A stretch of 12,899 bases of DNA, taken from NCBI GenBank assembly GCA_046313675.1, contig JBKBXU010000116.1, positions 1-12,899 of the forward strand. The letters run 5' to 3'. Below, piece after piece: positions 6,012 through 12,899 of this stretch. Numbering within the stretch: the first letter of the stretch is position 1; each line of letters opens with the position of its first letter. The notes beneath the pieces were generated by a model. It did no database searches. It was not told the DNA's origin and saw only the letters and a list, made by a program, of their open reading frames with translations. Source of the stretch: JBKBXU01 sp046313675. Its GTDB lineage: Bacteria; Bacteroidota; Bacteroidia; Cytophagales; Cytophagaceae. Position numbers and translations under genes: made by a program.

Positions 6012-7499
6012 TTACGGTTTAGAAGAAGCGATCTTTTCTTGGCTTTTTTTATCCCATTCAGGCCCTATATACAAATAAGCCAGACTCATAATAAAGAATA
6101 TCGTAGTTGGCATCTGGCTAATTACCTGATTACCATAACTGGCAACAGCTATCCCCAATGCTCCGGCATAAATGGCCATCATTTTCTGTTTAATCATTGC
6201 ATCTCTTATGTTCCAGGTATTAATAAATGTAACTACAAAAAAGAAAATCAGAATAAACAAATGAAGATACAGGCCCACAATACCTGTTTCACACCATATT
6301 CGCACATAGTAACTATCCGTTGGTGTTCGGGCAAGGAAGGTATTTGGGCTAAAGCGCTGTCCCCAATATCCTGCCGTTCCGATACCACCTCCAAAAGGCC
6401 TCGTGGCCAGATACTCTTTCATTTTTTGTTGATTTTCCAGCCTTACCTGAAATGATGCATCATCGGATGGCTTTACTGCACTTCGCATACGCTGAATATT
6501 GTAGTTGCCCTGGCCTATATAGGTGTATTTTAAAAAACAGAATACCCCACCCAGAAAAACAAGGCCGATCAAAACAATCCTGACCTTTTTGGTAAGAATT
6601 AAATAAAACATCAGTCCTGTCATCGGAACAAAGAAGGCCCCCCGGGTTCCGGAAATTAACATTCCATACAAGCAAACAGCAGCAGCAATGATATAGAATA
6701 TCCTTTTCTTAAAATTTTCGGTATGTAAAGACAGGATAATAGCTATAACAAGGCAATAAGCCTGGAAAGCACCAAATTGTCCTGCATCAGAAAAAAAAGA
6801 AAACACCCTTAATTTTCCAAATAATAAATGTTCATCAGCAGCACCGGCTGCAAGCCAGGCATTTTCTGCAGCGTTCAGGCCGATGTGCAACTGTTTGACC
6901 CCGTATAGTCCACTAACTATTCCTCCAATAAGAAATATATAGATAAACATCTCAAAATTCTTTTGGCTGTGAAATACCAAAAAAGTCAGGACAGCGATGA
7001 ATATCCAGTATAAGCCTATCTGCCGGGAAGCATAAAACCATGCTGCACTACTGACCGCTTCGGGGTTAAATAATTGAAAAAACACAAACAGCAACCATAT
7101 GCTCAGCATCAAAATATAGCTGTTCTTTAACTTCTTACGATCTTCTTTTGGAACATTAAAAAATGATGAGACAAGTGTAAGCGCAAAGATTCCGTCCATA
7201 CTTAAACCAAGGGGCCCGTCAACATACCGGGTAATTCCTATTACGGTAAGGGACAAAATCATTGCAAGCACCATACCCAGAGAAGGCCGAAGAAAAACCA
7301 TCAGAATAACCAGTGACACAATAGGAAATCCGATTAAAGCCCCTGTTGCAATAATACCTCCGCTAGATATAAATAAAGCAAGCGCATAAATAATGACAAG
7401 CATTAGTATAAAGGAAAACAAACCCTTAATAATTGACTTAAAATCAAAATATCTATATCTGAGGTTATTCATATTTTCAGCAGAATTTGATTGAAACAA
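6012..7499 (-). CDS. O-antigen ligase/Wzy-type polysaccharide polymerase
   Basis: A 495-residue polytopic membrane protein with about 10-12 hydrophobic segments spread from residue 27 to 480. The large loop about 325-400 contains RLENQQKMKEYLATRPFGGG (354-373), with the family's positive residues and the PFGGGIGT turn. SGTRGAFFV (283-291) is the hallmark of the Wzy_C (PF04932) group. The family either polymerises undecaprenyl-linked repeat units or transfers glycan to lipid A or protein. In this operon, with a Wzc-like partner downstream of a sugar phosphotransferase, the polymerase role is the better inference. The longest reading starts at TTG 7499, supported by a GAGGAAGG site just upstream; an in-frame ATG at 7472 (residue 10) has no such site. 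It begins 11 nt after the GT-B gene stop. Confidence 0.88.
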   Translation of the reverse strand: MFQSNSAENMNNLRYRYFDFKSIIKGLFSFILMLVIIYALALFISSGGIIATGALIGFPIVSLVILMVFLRPSLGMVLAMILSLTVIGITRYVDGPLGLSMDGIFALTLVSSFFNVPKEDRKKLKNSYILMLSIWLLFVFFQLFNPEAVSSAAWFYASRQIGLYWIFIAVLTFLVFHSQKNFEMFIYIFLIGGIVSGLYGVKQLHIGLNAAENAWLAAGAADEHLLFGKLRVFSFFSDAGQFGAFQAYCLVIAIILSLHTENFKKRIFYIIAAAVCLYGMLISGTRGAFFVPMTGLMFYLILTKKVRIVLIGLVFLGGVFCFLKYTYIGQGNYNIQRMRSAVKPSDDASFQVRLENQQKMKEYLATRPFGGGIGTAGYWGQRFSPNTFLARTPTDSYYVRIWCETGIVGLYLHLFILIFFFVVTFINTWNIRDAMIKQKMMAIYAGALGIAVASYGNQVISQMPTTIFFIMSLAYLYIGPEWDKKSQEKIASSKP

Positions 7500-7502
7500 G
7501 CA

Positions 7503-7510
7503 CCTTCCTC
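7503..7510 (-). promoter_or_regulatory. Ribosome binding site deciding a TTG start
   Basis: Minus-strand GAGGAAGG ends 3 nt before the TTG at 7499 (6 nt from the AGGA core). The alternative ATG at 7472 has no comparable site within 15 nt. This favours the TTG start, though it remains a prediction. Confidence 0.45.
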
Positions 7511-8728
7511 TTATGCAGACCTTACATGATCGGCTTGTTTTTTCATTGACAGCTTTGCAAGAAGAATTTGAGAGAATTCTTCTACCCTATGTTCCCATGA
7601 ATTCGATGAAGCAAGGTGTATTCTTGCACGACGTTGTTCTTCATTGTCGTTCGCCAACTCTTTTGTAATACTATTCAGAAATTCTTCTTTGGTTCCCGCC
7701 ACACTTATCAAATCTTTAAAATCGGAAAGATTTGCAAAATTACTCATCACAACACTACATCCAGCAGCCAAATATTCATTAATCTTAAGTGGATAAACAC
7801 CTTTGGTTACTTCATTTTTCAAATACGGGATTATTCCCACATCAATGTCCTTAATAAATCCGGGAATTTCCTCCGGTTTTCTACTGCCCAATAATTTCAC
7901 ATTGGGGAACCTGGAAATAGCAGCGGCAGCGGAATGGTTGGTTACCCTGCCTACAAAAAGGAATTCCGTTTCCGGTAAATTCTGAACAGCATGAACAACC
8001 ATATTGGTATGAAACCGCTCATCGATACTTCCGGTATAGCCAACAACTTTTTTTTCCCTGTTAAGGGGTCTTTCCCATGCTACCTGATTAAAAAGATTAA
8101 AATCAACCCCGTTTTTCACGACGTAACAATTGCCATGAAAATCACTTTTAGACTCATATAAGGCATCAGAAGTGGTAATGACAAGATCAGTTTTTTTCAT
8201 GTATTCCTGCTCAATTCTCGGACCATGGAAATTATACCATTGGTCACCTTTAATTTCATCGTAGCAGTAATAGACGTTTAGTTTTTCATTGAACTCACCT
8301 GCCAATTTTAAGCCGAAAAAAGGATTGTATCCTGAAATAACAATGGGCTCCGTCATGCACATACTTTTCAGTGCTTTGCTGATCGTGTCTTTTATAAGAT
8401 GTGCGTTTAAAGAAAGTACCCGGTCATAAATGGGGATATTTTTCACCCAATTATAAGGAAATATAGGTGGCACGTTCAGTACGTGAACCTCAGAACCATA
8501 CTTTGTTTCAATTCTTGTCAATCTGTCTTCCAGCCCGGCAACTTTCCTTAAAGGAAGCTTCCTTCCCCCACCCATTGCAGAAATAAGATCCTTATAAGTA
8601 TATTGGTAATCCACATATAATACCTTATTTTCTTTACTCAGGACAGTCATCATCTGAACCAAGGTGTTCATGTGATCACTTTCCCAGGTATTAAGAGCAA
8701 GGCATACAAATGTTTCTCCTTTAATCAT
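7511..8728 (-). CDS. GT-B glycosyltransferase (GT4/TuaH-like)
   Basis: A 405-residue glycosyltransferase with two Rossmann-like halves. The N-terminal half has VCLALNTWESDHMNTL (8-23) and YYCYDE (153-158). A linker with ITTSDALYES (184-193) and VVKNGVDFNLF (203-213) leads to the donor-binding half. There, VVGYTGSIDERF (228-239), FLFVGR (256-261), VKLLGSRKPEEIPGF (277-291) and VYPLKINEYLAAGCSVV (311-327) are seen, the last holding the Glu318 that contacts the nucleotide sugar in GT4-type enzymes. It is a cytoplasmic or membrane-peripheral enzyme that would act on the growing lipid-linked unit. The sugar specificity is unknown. It starts 2 nt after the stop of the Wzc-like gene, implying translational coupling. 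The closest named relatives by motif are TuaH/WcaI-type enzymes. Confidence 0.9.
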   Translation of the reverse strand: MIKGETFVCLALNTWESDHMNTLVQMMTVLSKENKVLYVDYQYTYKDLISAMGGGRKLPLRKVAGLEDRLTRIETKYGSEVHVLNVPPIFPYNWVKNIPIYDRVLSLNAHLIKDTISKALKSMCMTEPIVISGYNPFFGLKLAGEFNEKLNVYYCYDEIKGDQWYNFHGPRIEQEYMKKTDLVITTSDALYESKSDFHGNCYVVKNGVDFNLFNQVAWERPLNREKKVVGYTGSIDERFHTNMVVHAVQNLPETEFLFVGRVTNHSAAAAISRFPNVKLLGSRKPEEIPGFIKDIDVGIIPYLKNEVTKGVYPLKINEYLAAGCSVVMSNFANLSDFKDLISVAGTKEEFLNSITKELANDNEEQRRARIHLASSNSWEHRVEEFSQILLAKLSMKKQADHVRSA

Positions 8729-8730
8729 AC

Positions 8731-10947
8731 TTACGCGACTTTATCTGTTCCTTTTTTCTTCTTTGCCACCTTCTTCGTTTTTTTATGCTGCCTGGGAATT
8801 CCACCAAGAATCTCTTCTAACCTTTCCGGAGCCACCTTGTTCAATAACAGAAGCGGTTCTCTGCCGGATGCTTTCTTCAGAAGATTGCTTATATACTTAT
8901 CCGTTTCCGTCCATTCTCTGGTAGAATCAACCACCAGCAAGACCATATCAGATTTTTTGACCAGAAACAAAGGCAGTTTGTTTTCTGCCAAAGGTGGCAC
9001 TTCAATAATGATGTATCGAAAGTCTTTGAATTTCTCCGGACGACTGCATAACAAGCCGGAAGGATCAGGGCACTTAGCAAAGTCATTCTTTACCTCATAC
9101 TCTTTTATTTCCAAGGTAGTGATGTCCAAACTCAGGCTTTCATACATCATGGCATTATCGTGTCCGTTTTCTGTCTGCGGGTGCATCAGGAGAACCGGGC
9201 CATCTACTTCAGAAAGTTTGTCAGCCAGACGAATTGTGCTCCAGGTTTTCCCCTCGTTTACACGGGTACTGCACACAGTAATGATTTTAGGATATTCCTC
9301 TTTGGGATCTTCTGCAAGGTTTAGCAGCATGGTGCTTAAGGTTTGCTCCATCAAACTTTCTTCAGCATATCTTAAATAGGCATTCGATCTTTTCCCCCTG
9401 ATTTCCGGCATTACACCTGCCAGCAATAGCCCGGTTTGCTTTTCTGCAACCGAAGGAGTTTTAATACGCCCATCCAAAAGTTCTTTTCCAATGAATACTG
9501 ATGACAACAGCGTTAGTCCACCAATAAAAGCCCCGATAACAAGCATCATTTGCTTTGAAGCATTTGGCTTAAGAGGATAGTAAGGCTTATCCACCACCCG
9601 TACATTAGATGCCATTTCGATGTTCTTCTGGCGTTGCTTATTCGTATTCAAGGCATTTAGAAGGTGCATATACTCCTCCTCAGCGATGTTAACATCCCTT
9701 TCCAGTGCGTGCAAAGTCGCCCCCAAGGGAGCTAAGGAGGTAAATTCTTTATCATAATCCTGCAACCGCTTATTTAAAACCTGCAATCGAGCCTTACTTT
9801 CATCTGCTTTCAATACATTGGCCAGCCATTGTTCCAAAAGGTTATTCTTCGGCATACCCTCCTTTGAATTATTAAGGGCATATAAGTCATTCACCAATCC
9901 CTGTATTTCTTTTTTCAGTTCTTCGGCCTGTTTTTTTAGCCTTGCCAGCTTTTCCGGATCATCTTTATACATTCCCGAATTAGCAATCTGATAATTAACA
10001 TCGGACAGCTCTTTCCTCTTAGCTGTAACTCTATTATTGGTTTCTAAAAGGCCTGCGCGCATACCTATTTTTTCATCCAGATTTGCAATGGCAGCTTCTG
10101 CTGAAGAAAGCTCCATTTCCTGCTGCTTAATGTCAGCAAGCAAAGCCTCTTTTGCACCTGAAACCGAGCGTGTTTGCTCATCATAATTAATTATTTTATT
10201 TTCCACACCAAACTGGCGCAAGCGGTCTTCAGCCAAGCCTAAATCATGCCTGGCCCTGGCTGTCTGCTCTGTAAAATAAGTGACTACACGACGTATTTCG
10301 CCCATTTTTAAATCCTGGTATTTAGCAATAAATACATCGGATAAGATTTGAAGGACATTGTAAGAGATACCCGGGTCGTTACTCACAAACCAGATTTCCA
10401 TCATATCACTGTAATTTTTTCTTTCTGCTTCAACAACATACTTTAACCGGGAAATGCTATACAGCCCCTGATCCGAATTAAGCAGATTTTTAACCTTGTT
10501 CGGCTGCAAGCTATTATAAGCAACCCGAAGGTTTTTTATAGTTTGCTCCATGGAATTTTTGTCCACATATTGCTCCCTCAGGTTTTGTGGAAACAATTCT
10601 TTCAGGTGTATAAAATTCTCCTCTGACAGAACCTTTGGATCAGCTTTTTCAAGCATAAGATGCGAAGCCAGGAGCCGGATAGCCACCTCTTCAATCGTTT
10701 CCCTTGCCGTAAGTGTGGTCAAAAGATTGTCAAAGGTATTGTTTACCACATTATTATCGAGTCGTGACATATCTTCTGAAAGAATGGTATAACCGCTACC
10801 AATTCCAGTATATATCAGTGCACTCGATGTATATTCTTTAGGCTGTTTACCGGTCATATAATATACCAATGCGGCCAATAGTATTGGAAATACTATCAGT
10901 AAGCCTAAATTATTCTTTAAAATTCTAATAACATCCTTCAGATTCAT
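8731..10947 (-). CDS. Wzc-like polysaccharide co-polymerase with degenerate BY-kinase domain
   Basis: A 738-residue inner-membrane protein controlling chain length and export. The Wzz domain starts with a membrane helix (about 14-30), then a periplasmic part with long coiled coils (about 225-300, 305-355, 385-440), a proline motif PYYPLKP (455-461) and a second helix (about 467-486). The cytoplasmic domain (about 520-712) has the fold of a bacterial tyrosine kinase but altered motifs. Walker A reads STRVNEGKT (560-568), keeping Lys567 but lacking the usual Gly and Pro. Walker A' reads VLLMHPQTE (585-593), without its two Asp. Walker B reads IIIEVPP (646-652), Glu-Val for Asp-Thr. The tail (721-738) is Lys-rich and has no Tyr cluster. 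ATG overlaps the TolC-like stop (ATGA), with AGAGG just upstream. Whether it binds ATP is uncertain. Confidence 0.9.
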   Translation of the reverse strand: MNLKDVIRILKNNLGLLIVFPILLAALVYYMTGKQPKEYTSSALIYTGIGSGYTILSEDMSRLDNNVVNNTFDNLLTTLTARETIEEVAIRLLASHLMLEKADPKVLSEENFIHLKELFPQNLREQYVDKNSMEQTIKNLRVAYNSLQPNKVKNLLNSDQGLYSISRLKYVVEAERKNYSDMMEIWFVSNDPGISYNVLQILSDVFIAKYQDLKMGEIRRVVTYFTEQTARARHDLGLAEDRLRQFGVENKIINYDEQTRSVSGAKEALLADIKQQEMELSSAEAAIANLDEKIGMRAGLLETNNRVTAKRKELSDVNYQIANSGMYKDDPEKLARLKKQAEELKKEIQGLVNDLYALNNSKEGMPKNNLLEQWLANVLKADESKARLQVLNKRLQDYDKEFTSLAPLGATLHALERDVNIAEEEYMHLLNALNTNKQRQKNIEMASNVRVVDKPYYPLKPNASKQMMLVIGAFIGGLTLLSSVFIGKELLDGRIKTPSVAEKQTGLLLAGVMPEIRGKRSNAYLRYAEESLMEQTLSTMLLNLAEDPKEEYPKIITVCSTRVNEGKTWSTIRLADKLSEVDGPVLLMHPQTENGHDNAMMYESLSLDITTLEIKEYEVKNDFAKCPDPSGLLCSRPEKFKDFRYIIIEVPPLAENKLPLFLVKKSDMVLLVVDSTREWTETDKYISNLLKKASGREPLLLLNKVAPERLEEILGGIPRQHKKTKKVAKKKKGTDKVA

Positions 10948-11732
10948 CGCCTCTTCATTAAACTTGTCATTGAAACTCCTACCAAATCTTCAAATTGCAT
11001 ATAAAGCGTAGTAAAATCCCGCTTTACCGTTTCATAAGTCACCTCTGCATTGACGGCTATCTCAGTAACCCTTGCATACTCTTCAATGGTTATCTGTCCA
11101 TCCTGAAATTGCCTTTCAGCCATTTCCTGCATTACCTTGGCACTTTCCATGTTCTGACTTGTGATCCGCATTATTCTTTGTGCTGTAAGCAGAGCGTTAT
11201 ATTCCTGGGCGACCTGCCTGCGCAATTCCATTATAGCCTGATCGCGCTGATGCCTGGCAGCCTCAAGTTCTGCAAGGCCAACATTTACCTTCTGCCTTCT
11301 GGTAGTAAAATCCGACAATGGAATATTAAGATTCAATCCAACCCGATACCCATCAAGCAAATTATTTCTCAATCCATCACTCATCCCTGCACCCTCAATT
11401 ATAAACCGTTGATTACCGGTTGAATAATTACCAAAAGCCGATAAGTTTCTATGAAAATCCCTGCGCGTCAATGTTACATTCTCCTGCCTGCCCTTTATCT
11501 GAGCCTCCTCATACTTTAAGAATGGAGAGTTTTTCTCTGCCACCTGCATTATATCCTCCAATGGGATAAGCTCTCGTTCAAGATCCTGAACTGCAACCGT
11601 TTTTTTTACACTTGCTTCCTCACTGGCAGCAGGAGCGTTTTGTGCCCATACTATTCCTACTGTCCCCGGCTGAATCGCCATGAAAAACAATAGAAAAAAC
11701 ATATACTTTATTAAAAATTTTCTTAAAAACAT
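10944..11732 (-). CDS. Half-length TolC-like outer-membrane protein
   Basis: A 262-residue protein with a signal peptide (about 1-30, ending WAQN) and one outer-membrane efflux protein (OEP) repeat. The repeat has an N-terminal helix (about 57-92), two barrel strands around SAFGNYSTGN (98-107) and YRVGLNLNIPL (129-139), then long helices (about 146-203 and 207-253). RQFQDGQITIEEYARVTE (207-224) is typical of TolC, and the end reads DLVGVSMTSLM. TolC proteins have two such repeats in about 420-480 residues; this has one and stops cleanly, with no decayed second half before the next gene. It overlaps the Wzc-like start by ATGA, so it is probably the outer-membrane partner in glycan export. I chose ATG 11732 over an in-frame GTG at 11762 because it gives a normal signal peptide and has GAGG 8 nt upstream. 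Confidence 0.82.
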   Translation of the reverse strand: MFLRKFLIKYMFFLLFFMAIQPGTVGIVWAQNAPAASEEASVKKTVAVQDLERELIPLEDIMQVAEKNSPFLKYEEAQIKGRQENVTLTRRDFHRNLSAFGNYSTGNQRFIIEGAGMSDGLRNNLLDGYRVGLNLNIPLSDFTTRRQKVNVGLAELEAARHQRDQAIMELRRQVAQEYNALLTAQRIMRITSQNMESAKVMQEMAERQFQDGQITIEEYARVTEIAVNAEVTYETVKRDFTTLYMQFEDLVGVSMTSLMKRR

Positions 11733-11740
11733 AAGCCAAA

Positions 11741-11744
11741 CCTC
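11741..11744 (-). promoter_or_regulatory. GAGG site supporting the ATG start of the TolC-like gene
   Basis: Minus-strand GAGG, within TTGAGGTTT, lies 8 nt before the ATG at 11732. The competing GTG at 11762 overlaps the upstream stop by 8 nt and would add ten residues before the signal peptide. Confidence 0.4.
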
Positions 11745-11754
11745 AATTTTGGTT

Positions 11755-12899
11755 TTATACACTTTCTTTCTGTAAAAGAGCAGGTATTGTTTTCAAAATG
11801 ATCTTAATATCCCTCCAGAAAGAATAATCTCTGGCATAATCATTATCCAACTGCATACGCTCCTCTTCGGACATTTCCGATGTTCCCCTTTTTGTTACCT
11901 GCCATAAACCTGTAATCCCGGCAGGCGCCATAAATCGTAATGTAAATTGATCTATAGTAATTTTTTCTGCCTCATAAAGCGGTAAAGGACGATTACCAAC
12001 AATTGACATGTCCCCCTTAAGGACATTTACTAATTGTGGCAATTCATCTATGCTTGTATTTCTTATAAACTTGCCTATTCTGGTTACCCTTGGATCATTT
12101 TTAATCTTTATAAAAGTCTCACCCACAGCCTTTTCTTTTTTCTCCTTCAAATGACTCTTTTCACAAACCAACTTATCATCCAACATTAGAACTGACTGAC
12201 AATCCTTACCTTGTTCACGGCATTCCGTACATAATCCGGCAAGGGCTGGTTGATTGTTTTTAATTGCATCCATTTGCTCCTGAATATAAGCTGAGACCTG
12301 ACCGTATTGGGTCTTTTCCGGGTTCTTGCGAACTTCTTCAGGAACAACTCCAGGTTTTCCGCCGTCTTCATATATCGGAGCAGATGGGTTTGATTTTTTG
12401 TATTGATTTAAATGTGCTATATCCTTAAGCATAGCATCGGCCCCCACTTTCATAGATCGGAACTTATAAAAATCAAAGATTTGGTAACCTGTACCTGCGC
12501 GTTTTGCTGCATAAAAAATCGGCCCCTTCGATTCAAGACGAATTAAAATAGCTATAAGCAACAGAAAAGGTGATAACAACAATAAGGCTATGGAAGCAAA
12601 AACAATATCAAATGCTCGTTTTATTACAGGCATTTCATATTCTTCCTTACCTAATGCTCTTTTGAAATCCTCTTTAACTACCTGAGAACGATTGATCAGA
12701 TAATTAACCCTCAAAAAGAAATCCTCTTTTTTAAAATTGTATTCAAAGATTTCATTCACCTTAGATTTCAACAGAGATTTCCGTACCTCATTGTTGATTT
12801 CTTTAATAAGAAAAATAAATGGAAGCTGTTGGTGCTTTTCTGAATTCCTGATTTGCTTTAGCAAAGCTTCTCCATTAGGGCTGTTGAATTTACCACCAG
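11755..12899 (-). CDS. Polyprenyl-phosphate sugar phosphotransferase with receiver-like N-terminus (5' partial)
   Basis: The enzyme that starts the pathway: it transfers a sugar-1-phosphate from a nucleotide sugar to undecaprenyl phosphate at the inner membrane. The frame is open to the window edge, so the N-terminus is missing; 380 complete codons are visible. Counting from a TTG at 12864, a basic stretch and one hydrophobic hairpin (about 84-110) precede KRAGTGYQIFDFYKFRSM (121-138). The catalytic block NDPRVTRIGKFIRNTSIDELPQ (256-277) follows with the Asp-Glu dyad (273-274), then GDMSIVGNRPLP (284-295) and GITGLWQV (316-323). Residues 1-60 look like the end of a CheY-type receiver: LPFIFLI, a helix, EIFEYNF, a helix. 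The usual Thr/Ser and Lys there are Ile and Tyr. An insert of about 95 residues (152-248) carries C-x2-C-x6-C-x11-C. It is the first visible operon gene. Confidence 0.92.
   Translation of the reverse strand, partial: GGKFNSPNGEALLKQIRNSEKHQQLPFIFLIKEINNEVRKSLLKSKVNEIFEYNFKKEDFFLRVNYLINRSQVVKEDFKRALGKEEYEMPVIKRAFDIVFASIALLLLSPFLLLIAILIRLESKGPIFYAAKRAGTGYQIFDFYKFRSMKVGADAMLKDIAHLNQYKKSNPSAPIYEDGGKPGVVPEEVRKNPEKTQYGQVSAYIQEQMDAIKNNQPALAGLCTECREQGKDCQSVLMLDDKLVCEKSHLKEKKEKAVGETFIKIKNDPRVTRIGKFIRNTSIDELPQLVNVLKGDMSIVGNRPLPLYEAEKITIDQFTLRFMAPAGITGLWQVTKRGTSEMSEEERMQLDNDYARDYSFWRDIKIILKTIPALLQKESV

Noticed and set aside
6039..6455. A 138-codon plus-strand open frame
   Set aside because: It lies wholly inside the Wzy/ligase-type gene on the other strand and shows no domain, signal or ribosome binding site.
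8672..9379. A 235-codon plus-strand open frame
   Set aside because: It is antisense to the well-supported Wzc-like and GT-B genes; its translation is Ser- and Phe-rich without domain motifs, typical of a shadow frame.
10995..11423. A 142-codon plus-strand open frame
   Set aside because: It is antisense to the TolC-like gene and has no recognisable motif; the minus frame has clear OEP features.
10944..11762. TolC-like gene as a truncated pseudogene
   Set aside because: The short length first suggested decay, but the signal peptide and repeat are intact, the stop overlaps the next start as ATGA, and no remnant of a second half is left.

Overview
The window looks like Bacteroidota DNA, probably from a free-living, Cytophaga-like lineage. 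The reasons are low GC by eye, two perfect TAnnTTTG -7 promoter boxes (the form used by this phylum's primary sigma factor), a DUF2279-type protein typical of the phylum, and an exopolysaccharide locus in the phylum's style. I cannot name a genus. No RNA gene, CRISPR array, transposase or attachment site was seen, and no gene-free stretch exceeds 300 bases; the longest is 370-545.

Left part (1-3762), a set of unrelated single genes. A minus-strand small exported or membrane-anchored protein rich in Cys and His (46-369) is divergent from a plus-strand soluble PAS-PAS histidine kinase (546-2006). Next come a very short Hsp20-like chaperone (2081-2386), a three-helix membrane protein (2423-2722) whose start codon lies inside a strong hairpin, and a secreted DUF2279 protein (2869-3762). 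This part looks more AT-rich by eye than the rest.

Right part (3837-12899), one minus-strand operon for exopolysaccharide synthesis and export, entering from the right edge and ending near 3837. In transcription order it encodes: a polyprenyl-phosphate sugar phosphotransferase (5' end outside the window) with a receiver-like N-terminal segment and a Cys-rich insert; a half-length TolC-like outer-membrane protein; a Wzc-like chain-length/export protein whose ATPase domain has lost key residues; a GT-B glycosyltransferase; an O-antigen ligase/polymerase-family membrane protein; a WbbL-like GT2; and a membrane-anchored GT2. Gaps are 2 to 39 nt with one ATGA overlap, so the genes are almost certainly co-transcribed.

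Inferred joint function: the phosphotransferase loads the first sugar on undecaprenyl phosphate, the three glycosyltransferases extend the unit, the Wzy/ligase-type protein polymerises or transfers it, and the Wzc-like and TolC-like pair forms the export conduit. A Wzx flippase and a classical Wza/OPX exporter are not in the window. The unusual point is this export module: a single-repeat TolC-like protein directly coupled to a degenerate BY-kinase, behind a sugar transferase fused to a degenerate receiver-like domain.
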